A stretch of 26,416 nucleotides of DNA from a virus. The position numbers were made by a program, and so were the translations under genes. The stretch lies in the IMG/VR virus record IMGVR_UViG_3300030104_002282, positions 1-26,416 of that record; one strand, given 5' to 3'. The notes under the pieces were generated by a model. That model had not been told where the DNA came from. It did no database searches and worked only from the letters and a program-made list of their open reading frames with translations. Positions 1-9,770 of the stretch are shown here, piece after piece (positions within the stretch are counted from its first letter, which is position 1; every line of letters begins with the position of its first letter).

Positions 1-2
1 GC

Positions 3-1805
3 ACGGTGTTCGAACTAAGCAAGCGCGACAAACTGTTTCAGGACGTAGTCACGCAAAGTCTCGACAGCGAAGACCCTAATCGTATTGCAGGAATCGAGGC
101 TTTGATGGGCCAACTGCCTGACGGGGTAATAAGTCAGACGCAAAAACGGTCGCTTGATCAGTTAGTGCAAGACAAGTCGAGAGATTCACAAGCGATTCAA
201 TGGGCGGCTGGGATTATGCAGCAAGGCTCAACTTACGCTGATGGCTTCGAACTAATTGCAGAAAAGGCCAAAACTGATCCCAAGATGGCAGAGGCTTGGC
301 TAGAGCAGTTAAACAAGTTTGCGTCGGCGCGTGAGAAAGCCGAGAAGGAAGAGCGCGGCAACTTAATGCTGGAGCTTTCCGATAAAATCCAACAAGGGCC
401 GTTAACAGCAGAAGACACTAACAGAGCCTCTCAAGCGGGCATCTTAGACGAACTTCGACTAGTGGAGTCTCGTTTAGACATTACGGACGATTACGGCGAG
501 CGCATCCTTAACGAGTTAAATCGCAGACCTAGCGCCATCATTGCACGGTATGGCGATGATGAGGGAACTGTTGCTCGCATGGTGGACGACCTGAAAGCCC
601 ACGTTTCGCAAGAAAGGTTGATGATTCTGACTGGCCAATACAACGCTTTTAAAAGCGGACAGACTGGTGGCAGATCTGGATCTGGATCTGGAAGCGGAGG
701 GACAGGCAAGTTCAACCCGTTTACTGCATCGCATACAGATATAACGGATGTCGCTTTGCTTGAGCATGATGCTCGAGCTAACGCAGATACAGGCAAAACC
801 CTTGAAGACAAGCTACTGACTAAATACGGCAAAGGTCAGTCGTCTACTCGCACTCTGTCTCGCAAAACCATGATGGACCGTTTTCACATTGAGGTTGTAA
901 AACGTGCCAACGCAAAATGGCAAACCTTGACTGAGAATGAGCGAGCCAAGACTGACGAAACGATCTTCTTACAAGAAGTTGCGGAAGAGGTATACAAGTC
1001 GGGCTGGGTTGACCAAGATCACACGCGAAACATCTACACCACGGAGTTCCGATACGGAAAGCCTGGAGAAAGTCTTGGGCCGCTAGAGCGCCCGAGGCGA
1101 CGCGATGAGCTTGAGCCTTATCAAGATCAGGCTGCTAAGGAACTATTGGAAGAAGAGCGTGGCCTCGCTGTGCAGCAGGTCTTTGACCAATTCATCGGTC
1201 CTGGCAACCTCGTCTTAAACCGTCAAGAACTAGAAAGCCGAGCATCTAAAAAGATTCTTGGCATTTCAAGCGACATGACGATTCTGGATCTTGCAGGTCT
1301 CGAAGCGGCTCGCGCCCGCGCAGCCAGCAAAATCTCGCCTGCGGACATTGACGCCCGCGCTGAAGCCTTACGAGTAAAAGCGCTTAAAAAGCAAGGGCAA
1401 GAAGATGGGCGGCGACAAAGCGTTGTTAGGCGCAACATTGCTAGAAGTTTGCTAACTCAAAAAATACAAAGCATTGAGTTGCCAAGAACTAAATACGCTA
1501 AAGGTGTAACTGACTATAGAGGGTTTAGAGCTAGTGGTCCTAGCGGCCAAATTACGGTTACTTCTGGGCAACGCATTGAAATGTTTTTAGATCAACTAAC
1601 AGATCTTAAAGCACAATGGAATGGCAGCGGCATGGACCCAGATGGCTTTGAAGACTTTGCTTTAATGTTCTACCCTGGGGGTGAAGATGACTTGCCTAAA
1701 TCTGTTAGAGCAAGTTTAAGCAACATTCCAAGGTCTACAGATGACCCTAATGGCAAATACTTAAGCCGCTTCCAAGCTCTTAAACAGTGGTTTGAGCAAA
1801 ATTAA
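3..1805 (+). CDS. Internal virion-type protein (5' end cut by the window)
   Basis: The frame is open to the left edge, so the gene probably begins outside; a GTG at 6 is the first possible start seen. About 600 residues are visible. The sequence is mostly charged and predicted helical (many Glu, Lys, Arg, Ala), with a Gly/Ser-rich flexible linker near residues 218-233 that divides an N-terminal from a C-terminal part. No catalytic motif, signal peptide or membrane segment is visible. It lies 3 bases before the giant ejection protein and on the same strand, the usual place for podovirus internal core proteins, so a role inside the capsid or in DNA ejection is inferred from context. The last third (about 1440-1800) is clearly more AT-rich than the middle of the next gene. 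The family is not recognised. Confidence 0.6.
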   Translation, partial: TVFELSKRDKLFQDVVTQSLDSEDPNRIAGIEALMGQLPDGVISQTQKRSLDQLVQDKSRDSQAIQWAAGIMQQGSTYADGFELIAEKAKTDPKMAEAWLEQLNKFASAREKAEKEERGNLMLELSDKIQQGPLTAEDTNRASQAGILDELRLVESRLDITDDYGERILNELNRRPSAIIARYGDDEGTVARMVDDLKAHVSQERLMILTGQYNAFKSGQTGGRSGSGSGSGGTGKFNPFTASHTDITDVALLEHDARANADTGKTLEDKLLTKYGKGQSSTRTLSRKTMMDRFHIEVVKRANAKWQTLTENERAKTDETIFLQEVAEEVYKSGWVDQDHTRNIYTTEFRYGKPGESLGPLERPRRRDELEPYQDQAAKELLEEERGLAVQQVFDQFIGPGNLVLNRQELESRASKKILGISSDMTILDLAGLEAARARAASKISPADIDARAEALRVKALKKQGQEDGRRQSVVRRNIARSLLTQKIQSIELPRTKYAKGVTDYRGFRASGPSGQITVTSGQRIEMFLDQLTDLKAQWNGSGMDPDGFEDFALMFYPGGEDDLPKSVRASLSNIPRSTDDPNGKYLSRFQALKQWFEQN

Positions 1806-1808
1806 GCT

Positions 1809-4800
1809 ATGAGCAACTCGCTGATACCGCCTCTGTTTCCTGAGCAGCCTGACTTTAACTACGTCTGGAAAGAGTCTGCTAAATACAATCCTGCTCAAGA
1901 GCAAAAAGTGCAGTCACTGTCGTCTGTTATGGACGCAGACGAGGCGGACATTCGAGAGAACTTTCTAGAATACGAGTCGCTCTTTGCTGAAAAGCAACTT
2001 TACAACGACACAGTCGCTCGGACTTACCCGACCCTCTACAAGAATCTGACTAGCGTTCCGTTTGTCGCGACTGCTCGCGACGACATGGGCAACATCATCG
2101 AGACGGAGGGGTGGTGGAACGAGATCTCCAACGCCTACAACGTCGCACGTGACACAGTAGCCATCGGCAGCATTGGCACTCGCGCTATGCTAGAGGGCCG
2201 AGACCTCTACCCTTACGAGCGCCGTAAGATTGAGCAGGCCCGCAAGCTCCAGCAAGCTCACATGCAAAGCGAACCCGGTTGGCTTGCCGCTGCTGCTGAA
2301 CTTGCAGGCACTATGCAAGAAACGCTGGGTTACTCACTTGCTGCCGGAAAAACAGCGGCGATGGTTTCTGGCCCTGCCGCAGGCGTTACAGCGCCTATTG
2401 CCGCAGGTATCGCTGCGTTTGCTACTAGCCTTAACCTCGAAGGCGGCAACCTCTACGCCGACCTCGTCATGGACGGCTACACGCCTGCTCAGGCTGCGGA
2501 CATTGCATCTTCTTACGGGGCTGTCATCGCAGGCTTTGAGTCTGTAGGTCTCAAGTTTGCCGGTGCGCCTTTTAAGCAACTAGCCAAAGAAATTGCCAAG
2601 AAGCGAGGCAAAGGCTTGTTGCTGTTCCGCAAAAAAGCAGGGGAAATTAGTGGAGGCATTCTTGCTGATTACGCCAAGGGCATTACTGCGGAGTCATTGA
2701 CTGAGGGCGTCCAAGAAGTTCTTGGTGAGTTTGCTCAACTCCGAGCGTCGCAGCTATACCGGCCAGACAACCTTTACGAGCCTGAATACTACGAAGCTTT
2801 CAGCCAAGCGTTTACGCACACGTTTAAAGGCATGGTCATCATGGGCGGCGTTCCGTCCGCCATTCGCCTAGCCAACGACAACATTAAGGCTGCTAATGCT
2901 AACCACGACTACAAGAAGGAGAAGGAGGCTGCTGAGATTCGTGGCAGGAGCAAGGCTCCTGAAGCGCAGCGTCAGGTAGACGCAGAGGCTGGCGAGACCT
3001 CTGCGTATAACTCTTCTTACTACGTCCGCGCTCAAGACTTTAAGAACGCCATTGCAGAAGGCGTAAAGGAGGGCGTGGTAACAGAGGATCAGGTCCGCGA
3101 CACGATTGAGGCCAACAGCCCTGGCTTGATGGCTCGGATTGACGAGGCTGCGGAGCGCGATGGCGAGGTTGAACTAACCAAGACTGAGTTCGAAGACGCT
3201 TTTGATAACACGCTTCTTCGCGAGACGGCGTTGTCCAACACGGCGTTCCAAGAAAATGGGATGACCAAGCGTGAGTATGACGAGGTTGACCGCCTTCGCG
3301 AAAAAATGGTCAAGGAGCGGGGCGAAGAAGCTGCCAAAGACCTCCAAGACATGGAGAACTTTGAGCGCGAACTTCGCGAAGTGCGTCAGGAAGTTCGTCG
3401 TGACCTAGAGAAGGTTCTCAAGGGCACAGACGCCGAACTGACGATGAACGCAGCGGCCAACGCTTCTTTGTTGATCGGATTCATCCGCCGTGCGGCGCTC
3501 CAAAGAAACGTCTCTCCGCGAGAGTTTGTAGAGAAGCACCTGCCTGAGATCGTGCGGAAGCGTCTGGAGGGTCAGCAGGCCCAGCAGCAGACCGAGCAGA
3601 CCGAGCAACAAACTGCCCCTGCTGCGGACCCTGTTATTGAGGTCGTCGAGGCAGCGCCAGAGATGGCAGAGGCGATGACGGAAGCCAACGAGGCTCCTGT
3701 CACCCGTGTCACGCCTGTCGTAGCGAGCGCGGCCACCGAGAACCCGCAGCGCCAAGCGGCAGATCCTGAGCCTGCTGCGGAGCCAGAGGTCGAGGTGACT
3801 CCCGAGGTCGAGCCTGAGGTGACAGAGGAGGCTGCTCCTGAGCCTGCTGCCGAGCCTAAGACGGACGAGAAGCCGTTGTTTGAGGGCGACGCTACGCCGG
3901 AACAGATCGCCAAGTTTGAGTCCCTGCTACCTGCTCGCAACGCGCAGGGTCTGTTCGACCTGTCCAACGAGGCGCGTCTTCCGAGGACGGGTCGCTTCGT
4001 CAAGATGCAGGAAGCCTTGATGGCAATGGACCGAGGCGAGATTACTCGCGAGCAACGGGATGCCTTGGCCGACATCCTCAAGCCAGTCTTGGCTGACGAC
4101 CAAGTCTACGACGCTCCGACCAACGAGGAGATGTCGAACGCTCTCAAGCCCAAGCAGGTAGCCTTGCTGAACCAGAAACTGGAGGCTGGTCGGAGGGTTG
4201 GTGTCAGACTGGACATTCCTTCGACCAAGAAGGGCGCTCGAACCATCGCGGTCCACGATGTTGGTGCCAAGAGTAAGAAGGCAAAGGGCTACCAGCGAGG
4301 CGGAAAGGAGGTCAGTTACACCAACGTAGCCCGCCTCTCGAACGTCGAGATGGTGATGCACCAGGAGACGGCTAAGGCTGTCGCGCTGGGCGAGAACAAG
4401 GACAAACTCGGCGTCATCTACGGCGACTGGATGCCTACGAGCGTAGAAGAGGCAACCAAGATCGCCCAAGAAGCCCTGACCGACCCTGCATGGCGTCAGG
4501 TCGGCATTGACCCTGAGCGTCACGGTTACTACTACGACCGCAAGACGGGTGAGCCGTTAGTCAGCGCCGACGAGGTGGTGCAGGTCGGCAGTCAGGTGTT
4601 CGCGAAGAACGCCAAGGTGGCCGGGAAGGAGCAGTTCCTCTACAGCAAGGAGAGCGAAGCGCCGCGACCCAATGTTGTTCGCGCTTACCACGGCACGGCT
4701 GGAAGGTTTGAAGACTTCAACAAAGCCGTTCGCGATGCGTTGGCTAAGTGGGATGTCGTACGCAAAAAACTGCAAGCCGACATCGACAAAGCAAAAGCCG

Positions 4801-7800
4801 AGCACGAAAAGAGTCGCGAAGCAGAACGCAAGCTCCGAGAGGAGACGAACCAGCAACTAGAATCCGATCTAGCCAAACTAGAGCAAGAACGAAAAGCACT
4901 CGAAGATGATGGCAGCCAATCGTTCTACGAAAAGCGCAAAGAGATCTTCCGTCGCAGAGATCGCCTGAAGAGTGAGGCTTATCAAACTGTTCGAAACAGC
5001 CCTGAAACAAAGGCTCTACGCAAAACTCTAAAAAGCCTGGAAGAAGCACGAGATGCTTATCAAGAAGCAAAATCCCAAACATCTCCTCCCGACCGCTATC
5101 TGCGACGACGGGATATAGTTAAGACTCCAAGGGCAAAGGTTGACAGAAGGACCGGCGAAAAGTCTGTCGTATATGACACTAAGAGAGAGGGGCCGCTTGT
5201 CGTTAACGAAGAAATGCTCAGTGATTTCTTTAACGAAAAACACATTGGCTCAACAGACTATGGCTATGGGCCGCAAGGCATTTACTTCACCGAAGATCAA
5301 GGCCAAGCCAAAGAATACTCACAGCCAGCTTTTAGTGGGCGTGATCGAATCCCTGGATACAAGCCTAAGCCATACGTTTACACCGTAGACATCGACACTT
5401 CTCAATTTTACGACTACAGAAACCCTGTTACTGAAATCGAAGAAGCAATTAACGAGAAGTTTGATGTGGAGTTTAAACAGCTTCAGAGACAGCGAGGAGG
5501 GCCAGAAACTTTTGAAGCAGGAGTAGCCAGGGCAAAACGAGAAGTACTTGAGGCGGCTGGTTACAAAGGAATGATCTTTCGCATGAAAGACAGCGCAGGA
5601 TCTCCCGGATTTTCTAAGACCGGGGAAGAAATCGTCGTCTTTGACACTTCTGTTATCCAAGAAGTCAGTTCACCGGACGGCGTTCTCTTTAGCAGAACAG
5701 GCGAGGGCGACCAGCAGCGCGTGCTCGGGCAAGCCGAGGTCATGGGCGGCGACACCATCACCAAGATCCTGCTCGACCCCAACGCCAAGCCAACAACTCT
5801 GATGCACGAGTTGATGCACTGGAACTTGGAGTTGATGGCAGAGATCGGCCTCGACATCGAAGCCAAGCTGGCGCAGGAAGGCTACGAGGCAACGGCGCTA
5901 GAAAAGCAGATGTTGAGCGACATCAAAGAACTGCTGAAGTGGTCAGGCTTTGAGGGCACGTTGACCGAGTGGCGTGCGATGACGATCGACCAGCGTCGCG
6001 AGTTCCATGAAGTCATCGCGATGAGCTTCGAGCGTTACCTCTACGAAGGCGTGGCTCCTAGCCGTGAGCTTCGAGGGGTCTTCAGCCGATTGCTGTCTTA
6101 CATTTCTGGCAAGTTTGAGGCGCTGGTCAAGGACTTCCAGAAAACCTACAACGCAATTAGAAAGGAGCAGGGCAAGCCAGAGCAGCCGCTTCCTGGCCTG
6201 AACGACGAGGTCCGGGCCATCTTCGGTCGCATGATGTCTGCTGAACGCGACGTTCAAGCGTTCTTCGACGAGCGCGAACTCGAAGCAATGATGATGACCA
6301 AGGACGAGTGGATTAAGTCCGGTCGCGACGCGCAGGAATACGACGAATACGAAGAGGAGTTCAAGGACTCTATCTACGAAGCCAAAGCTGAGATGACTCA
6401 GCAGCGGATGAAGGAGGCCAAGACCTTCGCTAACGCTTACGCGCTGGTTGCCCAGAAGCAGCGTGTCGAACTCCAGCGCATCACCAAGCAGATCCGAGAA
6501 GAGGTCGAGGCTCAGACCAAGATGGAGTCGGTCTACCAGTTCTTGGACTGGATGCGGAAGAAGCCTTACCAGACAGAGAAGGGTCCATACACAGACAGCC
6601 GTGACTTTACTTCTCGCAAACTCAACGGCGATATTGTCAAAGCAAAAGCCCCGGCTCTTTACGAAGAACTGAAAAGAAGAAACCTGATCTCCAAGGACGG
6701 CATGTCCTTGGAAAGTGTGCGTGACATGTTCGGCTTCGAGAGCACCGACGCCATGCTTGAGGCTCTTGCTACGCACAGGAACTTCAAGGAAGAGGTGCTG
6801 CACCGAACTAACCAGCGCCTGCTAAACGAGCACACGGACCTGATGGACCCGATTGTGCAGCAGGAGAATGTTCACGCTGCGGTTCACAACAAGATCCGGC
6901 AGAAGGTCATGGCGCGGGAGCTTAAGTTCCTGCTTCAGAACGGCAGGCGCAGCAAGGTAGAGTTGGAACTTGCGAAGCAGGTTGCCATCGCGCTGATCGA
7001 GAAGACCCCAACTGGTCGGATTGACGTTGCGGCTTACAGCCGTGCTGCTGCTCGCGCTCGCAAGAAGGCGATCAAGGCGCTCAAGGACGGCGACATTGAG
7101 GCGGCACGGTTTGCCAAGCGTCAAGAGTTGGTCAACGAGCAAATGGTCGTAGAGGGCTTGAAGGCCCGCAAGGAAGTGCGGAGCCTTGTCGAGTCTAACA
7201 AGCGTGCCTTTAAGCACAGGTCGGACAGTGCGCTGGCAAAGGCAGGCTACGACGTAACGGTGATGAAGGCGCTTCGGGCAATCCTGTCTCGCCTTGGGAT
7301 CGGCAACGTAGACTTCGATCCGAACGAAGCTCTGGCCCGGTTTGCTAAGGAAGACCCGGAGTTCGCAGCAGAGGTAGGCGACAACATCATGGCTCTGCTC
7401 CGCAAGGACATCGCACAGCCGCGTGTCGGTGACCGTCGCAAGCCAATGGAGCATCTGACTCTTGGAGACATCCGTGTCCTGCGCTTGCTATCAGCGCGGA
7501 TGATGCTTAGAGCCAAGAACAAGCTTACGACTAAGATCGGTGAGAAGAAGCAAAGGATTGAAGCCGCTCAAGAGGAAGCGGCTGCGACCCTGGAGAGCAA
7601 CGTCAAGGACGGCAACAAGGATCTCGACGGCAAGAAGAGCATCTTTGGCAAGATCAGAAACTACTTCGCAGACTTGATCCGTTTTGAGCACCTGTTCCGT
7701 AGGGCTGACGCCAACAAGGTAGGCATCTGGACGCGGATGTTCCGCATGGTGAAGGATGCTGGCAACCGCTACCGCGAAGAGGTCAAGGAGTTCACACAGA

Positions 7801-9752
7801 ACTTTGGCGACAGGCTTCGTGCTCTGGACCTCACCCTTCCTGGTGGCAACCGTGAACTAGAGATGACTGTCCTTGGAGAGACGATCATCATCGGCCAGAA
7901 CGGTCGCAACGTGAAGTCTCAGTTGATCCACTTGGCGATGCACTACTACGGCAACGCCAGCAACCGCGAGCGTTTGGTCCGGGGATACGCAGGCAGGGAG
8001 GCGAATGATGAGCAGATGCGGCAGGCCGATCGAGAGGTCAAGGCTTTCCTGCAAGAGCAAGTCCGTCAGGGTGTCCTCACCCGCAAGGACTTCGAGTTCA
8101 TGCAGGAGACATTCAAGCAACTGAACGGATCCGACATGCTGGGTCGGGCGCAGGACGTAATGCTGCGCCTGCGTCATTACGAGATGAACACGATCAAGGC
8201 TGAAAAGTTCTCGATCGAGTTTCCTGACGGCGCTGTCGAGTTTACGGGTGGCTACATCCCTGTCCGCTACGACAGGAGCGAGGGTGGTAGAGCAGATGCT
8301 CAAGGCTTGCAAGATGAGGACATGAGCATTGATCAGCAAGCAAAACGGATGCTGTCAATCTTGCCCAGCTTTGCGAAGGACAGGACTGGTCCCGAAGGAG
8401 ATCCTCTGGAGCTAAACCTTGCCAACATTCAGCACCACGCTGCTGAGGTGTTCCGGTTCATTCACATGGCCGAGCCTGTCACCGAGGTCTACAAGGTGGT
8501 CAGCGGAAGGAAGGTCCAGCGAACCTTCATCCGAAAGTTTGGGACCAAGGCTTACCGGAACATGGAAGGTTGGCTTAGGCGCAGTGCTTACCAAAAAATG
8601 GACCGGGACGAGGACACTCAAGTCGGCAACATGATGCTGGCGATGTCCCGCAACGCCAACAAGGGCGTGATGTTCTTGAACATCGGTAACGCTTTGCAGA
8701 ACTACGCTGGCTTGGTGATCCCGATGCGTCGGGTAGGTGCTCGCAGAATCATCTCCGCCTTGATGAGCAACATGTTCAGCAAGGGTCCGCGCATCGAGGC
8801 GATGGAGAAGTCTACTGAGTTGAGGCTCCGCGTAGATCGTCAGATCTTTGACATCTACAACCAGCAGAATCAGTTGCTGACGCAGGAGAGCGGAGTCTGG
8901 GACAAGATCTCAAACTGGTCTAACCGCTACGCCTACTTCCTCCAGCAGTGGACGCAGAACCACGTAGACGTGGCGGTATGGCAAGCAGCCTACAACCAGG
9001 AGACGGAGCGTGCCCTGCAAGAGTTTATGGGCGACCCGGAAGGGGCTGCTAAGGCTGAAGCGCGAGCCGTCGCATACGCGGACAGCGTCGTGCGTCAGAC
9101 GCAGATGGCGGGCGAGAAGGAGGACTTGAGCCACTTCGAGTCTCAAGGCTCGATCTACCGTGCCATGTTCCCGTTCAAGTCTTGGTTCATTAACTGGATG
9201 AACAACGCTGAGAACCAGCGTCGTCTAGATCTAAACAAGGAGGGCCAAGCCAAGGCTGCTGCGCTGGCTTCTTCCTACATGTATTTGCTGATGCTGCCCG
9301 CCATGCTGGCGCTGGCTGCTACGGAGTTGGCGCGAGGCGAAGACTTCGATGACGAAGACGACGGCTACGGCGACGACATGTGGGAGCTTTGGTGGCGCTC
9401 GCAAGCCGAGCAGGTTGTGGGTGGTCTGCCTGTAGCGGTAGAGGTCACACGGATGATCGACTCCTTCTGGCTGGACGATCAATACTGGAACAACCGCTAC
9501 CCTGCGACGCCGTGGCAGCGAGTTCTAGAGAACATCATCAAGGCTCCGATGAAGAAGGATGCCGTAGATGCCACGGCCTCCGTGGCCTCACAGCTAGCCG
9601 ACCTGTTTGGAGTCCCCGCCACCCGAGTCTGGAACTCGGTCAACCTCTTGTTCGACGAGATCGCAGGCGAACTCGAAAGCGAGAGCACCTACGACTTTGT
9701 GCGGGGTGCCGTCACAGGCAAGCGGAGCGACCTGCAACGGCTGAGTCAGTAG
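1809..9752 (+). CDS. Giant multidomain internal virion (ejection) protein, polyvalent type: ART and metallopeptidase domains
   Basis: 2647 residues, starting at ATG 1809 just after the previous stop. Domains in order: an Ala/Gly-rich hydrophobic stretch (about 158-300) that could contact membrane; a charged coiled-coil region (about 440-590); a Pro/Glu/Ala linker (about 588-690); a polyvalent-protein-associated domain (about 690-945) with RHGYYYDR and ADEVVQVG motifs; an ADP-ribosyltransferase-like domain (about 955-1290) with HGT near 960, a YFT motif near 1157 and an insert of long coiled coil; a zincin-like metallopeptidase domain with HELMH at 1333-1337 and a downstream FHEVIAMSFE segment (1399-1408) that may give the third metal ligand; long helical regions; and an LPD38-like C-terminal region (about 2280-2510) with a membrane-like segment near 2489-2508. 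Such polyvalent proteins are packaged and injected with phage DNA. The ART and protease functions are inferred from motifs. The ART part is markedly AT-richer than its flanks. Confidence 0.85.
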   Translation: MSNSLIPPLFPEQPDFNYVWKESAKYNPAQEQKVQSLSSVMDADEADIRENFLEYESLFAEKQLYNDTVARTYPTLYKNLTSVPFVATARDDMGNIIETEGWWNEISNAYNVARDTVAIGSIGTRAMLEGRDLYPYERRKIEQARKLQQAHMQSEPGWLAAAAELAGTMQETLGYSLAAGKTAAMVSGPAAGVTAPIAAGIAAFATSLNLEGGNLYADLVMDGYTPAQAADIASSYGAVIAGFESVGLKFAGAPFKQLAKEIAKKRGKGLLLFRKKAGEISGGILADYAKGITAESLTEGVQEVLGEFAQLRASQLYRPDNLYEPEYYEAFSQAFTHTFKGMVIMGGVPSAIRLANDNIKAANANHDYKKEKEAAEIRGRSKAPEAQRQVDAEAGETSAYNSSYYVRAQDFKNAIAEGVKEGVVTEDQVRDTIEANSPGLMARIDEAAERDGEVELTKTEFEDAFDNTLLRETALSNTAFQENGMTKREYDEVDRLREKMVKERGEEAAKDLQDMENFERELREVRQEVRRDLEKVLKGTDAELTMNAAANASLLIGFIRRAALQRNVSPREFVEKHLPEIVRKRLEGQQAQQQTEQTEQQTAPAADPVIEVVEAAPEMAEAMTEANEAPVTRVTPVVASAATENPQRQAADPEPAAEPEVEVTPEVEPEVTEEAAPEPAAEPKTDEKPLFEGDATPEQIAKFESLLPARNAQGLFDLSNEARLPRTGRFVKMQEALMAMDRGEITREQRDALADILKPVLADDQVYDAPTNEEMSNALKPKQVALLNQKLEAGRRVGVRLDIPSTKKGARTIAVHDVGAKSKKAKGYQRGGKEVSYTNVARLSNVEMVMHQETAKAVALGENKDKLGVIYGDWMPTSVEEATKIAQEALTDPAWRQVGIDPERHGYYYDRKTGEPLVSADEVVQVGSQVFAKNAKVAGKEQFLYSKESEAPRPNVVRAYHGTAGRFEDFNKAVRDALAKWDVVRKKLQADIDKAKAEHEKSREAERKLREETNQQLESDLAKLEQERKALEDDGSQSFYEKRKEIFRRRDRLKSEAYQTVRNSPETKALRKTLKSLEEARDAYQEAKSQTSPPDRYLRRRDIVKTPRAKVDRRTGEKSVVYDTKREGPLVVNEEMLSDFFNEKHIGSTDYGYGPQGIYFTEDQGQAKEYSQPAFSGRDRIPGYKPKPYVYTVDIDTSQFYDYRNPVTEIEEAINEKFDVEFKQLQRQRGGPETFEAGVARAKREVLEAAGYKGMIFRMKDSAGSPGFSKTGEEIVVFDTSVIQEVSSPDGVLFSRTGEGDQQRVLGQAEVMGGDTITKILLDPNAKPTTLMHELMHWNLELMAEIGLDIEAKLAQEGYEATALEKQMLSDIKELLKWSGFEGTLTEWRAMTIDQRREFHEVIAMSFERYLYEGVAPSRELRGVFSRLLSYISGKFEALVKDFQKTYNAIRKEQGKPEQPLPGLNDEVRAIFGRMMSAERDVQAFFDERELEAMMMTKDEWIKSGRDAQEYDEYEEEFKDSIYEAKAEMTQQRMKEAKTFANAYALVAQKQRVELQRITKQIREEVEAQTKMESVYQFLDWMRKKPYQTEKGPYTDSRDFTSRKLNGDIVKAKAPALYEELKRRNLISKDGMSLESVRDMFGFESTDAMLEALATHRNFKEEVLHRTNQRLLNEHTDLMDPIVQQENVHAAVHNKIRQKVMARELKFLLQNGRRSKVELELAKQVAIALIEKTPTGRIDVAAYSRAAARARKKAIKALKDGDIEAARFAKRQELVNEQMVVEGLKARKEVRSLVESNKRAFKHRSDSALAKAGYDVTVMKALRAILSRLGIGNVDFDPNEALARFAKEDPEFAAEVGDNIMALLRKDIAQPRVGDRRKPMEHLTLGDIRVLRLLSARMMLRAKNKLTTKIGEKKQRIEAAQEEAAATLESNVKDGNKDLDGKKSIFGKIRNYFADLIRFEHLFRRADANKVGIWTRMFRMVKDAGNRYREEVKEFTQNFGDRLRALDLTLPGGNRELEMTVLGETIIIGQNGRNVKSQLIHLAMHYYGNASNRERLVRGYAGREANDEQMRQADREVKAFLQEQVRQGVLTRKDFEFMQETFKQLNGSDMLGRAQDVMLRLRHYEMNTIKAEKFSIEFPDGAVEFTGGYIPVRYDRSEGGRADAQGLQDEDMSIDQQAKRMLSILPSFAKDRTGPEGDPLELNLANIQHHAAEVFRFIHMAEPVTEVYKVVSGRKVQRTFIRKFGTKAYRNMEGWLRRSAYQKMDRDEDTQVGNMMLAMSRNANKGVMFLNIGNALQNYAGLVIPMRRVGARRIISALMSNMFSKGPRIEAMEKSTELRLRVDRQIFDIYNQQNQLLTQESGVWDKISNWSNRYAYFLQQWTQNHVDVAVWQAAYNQETERALQEFMGDPEGAAKAEARAVAYADSVVRQTQMAGEKEDLSHFESQGSIYRAMFPFKSWFINWMNNAENQRRLDLNKEGQAKAAALASSYMYLLMLPAMLALAATELARGEDFDDEDDGYGDDMWELWWRSQAEQVVGGLPVAVEVTRMIDSFWLDDQYWNNRYPATPWQRVLENIIKAPMKKDAVDATASVASQLADLFGVPATRVWNSVNLLFDEIAGELESESTYDFVRGAVTGKRSDLQRLSQ
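4680..5690 (+). other. AT-rich domain cassette (ART-like) inside the giant gene
   Basis: This part of the giant gene encodes the ADP-ribosyltransferase-like domain with its coiled-coil insert. Nine 60-base lines sampled by hand here average about 45% GC (37-52%), while sampled lines on either side (4321, 4501, 5701, 5821) run 58-72%. The change is abrupt at both ends. The protein reads FLYSKE just before it and VLFSRTG just after it, so similar short motifs flank the cassette. The frame is intact throughout. This looks like a domain swapped into a longer resident gene; the exact borders are approximate. Confidence 0.6.
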
Positions 9753-9770
9753 CCCGGACTAGGTCCGGGC
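9752..9770. terminator. Perfect 8-bp hairpin between convergent genes (terminator-like)
   Basis: GCCCGGAC (9752-9759) and GTCCGGGC (9763-9770) form a perfect 8-bp stem with a TAG loop. It begins at the last base of the giant gene's stop codon and holds the stop codon of the minus-strand gene that ends at 9759, so it could serve both converging transcripts. Neither strand has a T-run after the stem, so it is not a classical intrinsic terminator; it could instead be Rho-assisted or protect 3' ends. Confidence 0.45.

Noticed and set aside
3572-4081. Minus-strand Ser/Ala/Gly-rich frame
   Set aside because: It mirrors the Pro/Glu/Ala linker of the giant protein; repetitive composition comes from the linker codons.
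5943-6803. Long minus-strand open frame opposite the giant gene
   Set aside because: It is an antisense shadow of a long, well-supported gene; Leu/Val/His/Arg-rich composition and no ribosome-binding site or motif.
6750-8640. Virion RNA polymerase (N4 type) within the giant protein
   Set aside because: Size alone suggested it, but no T7-like polymerase motifs could be seen in this helical region.
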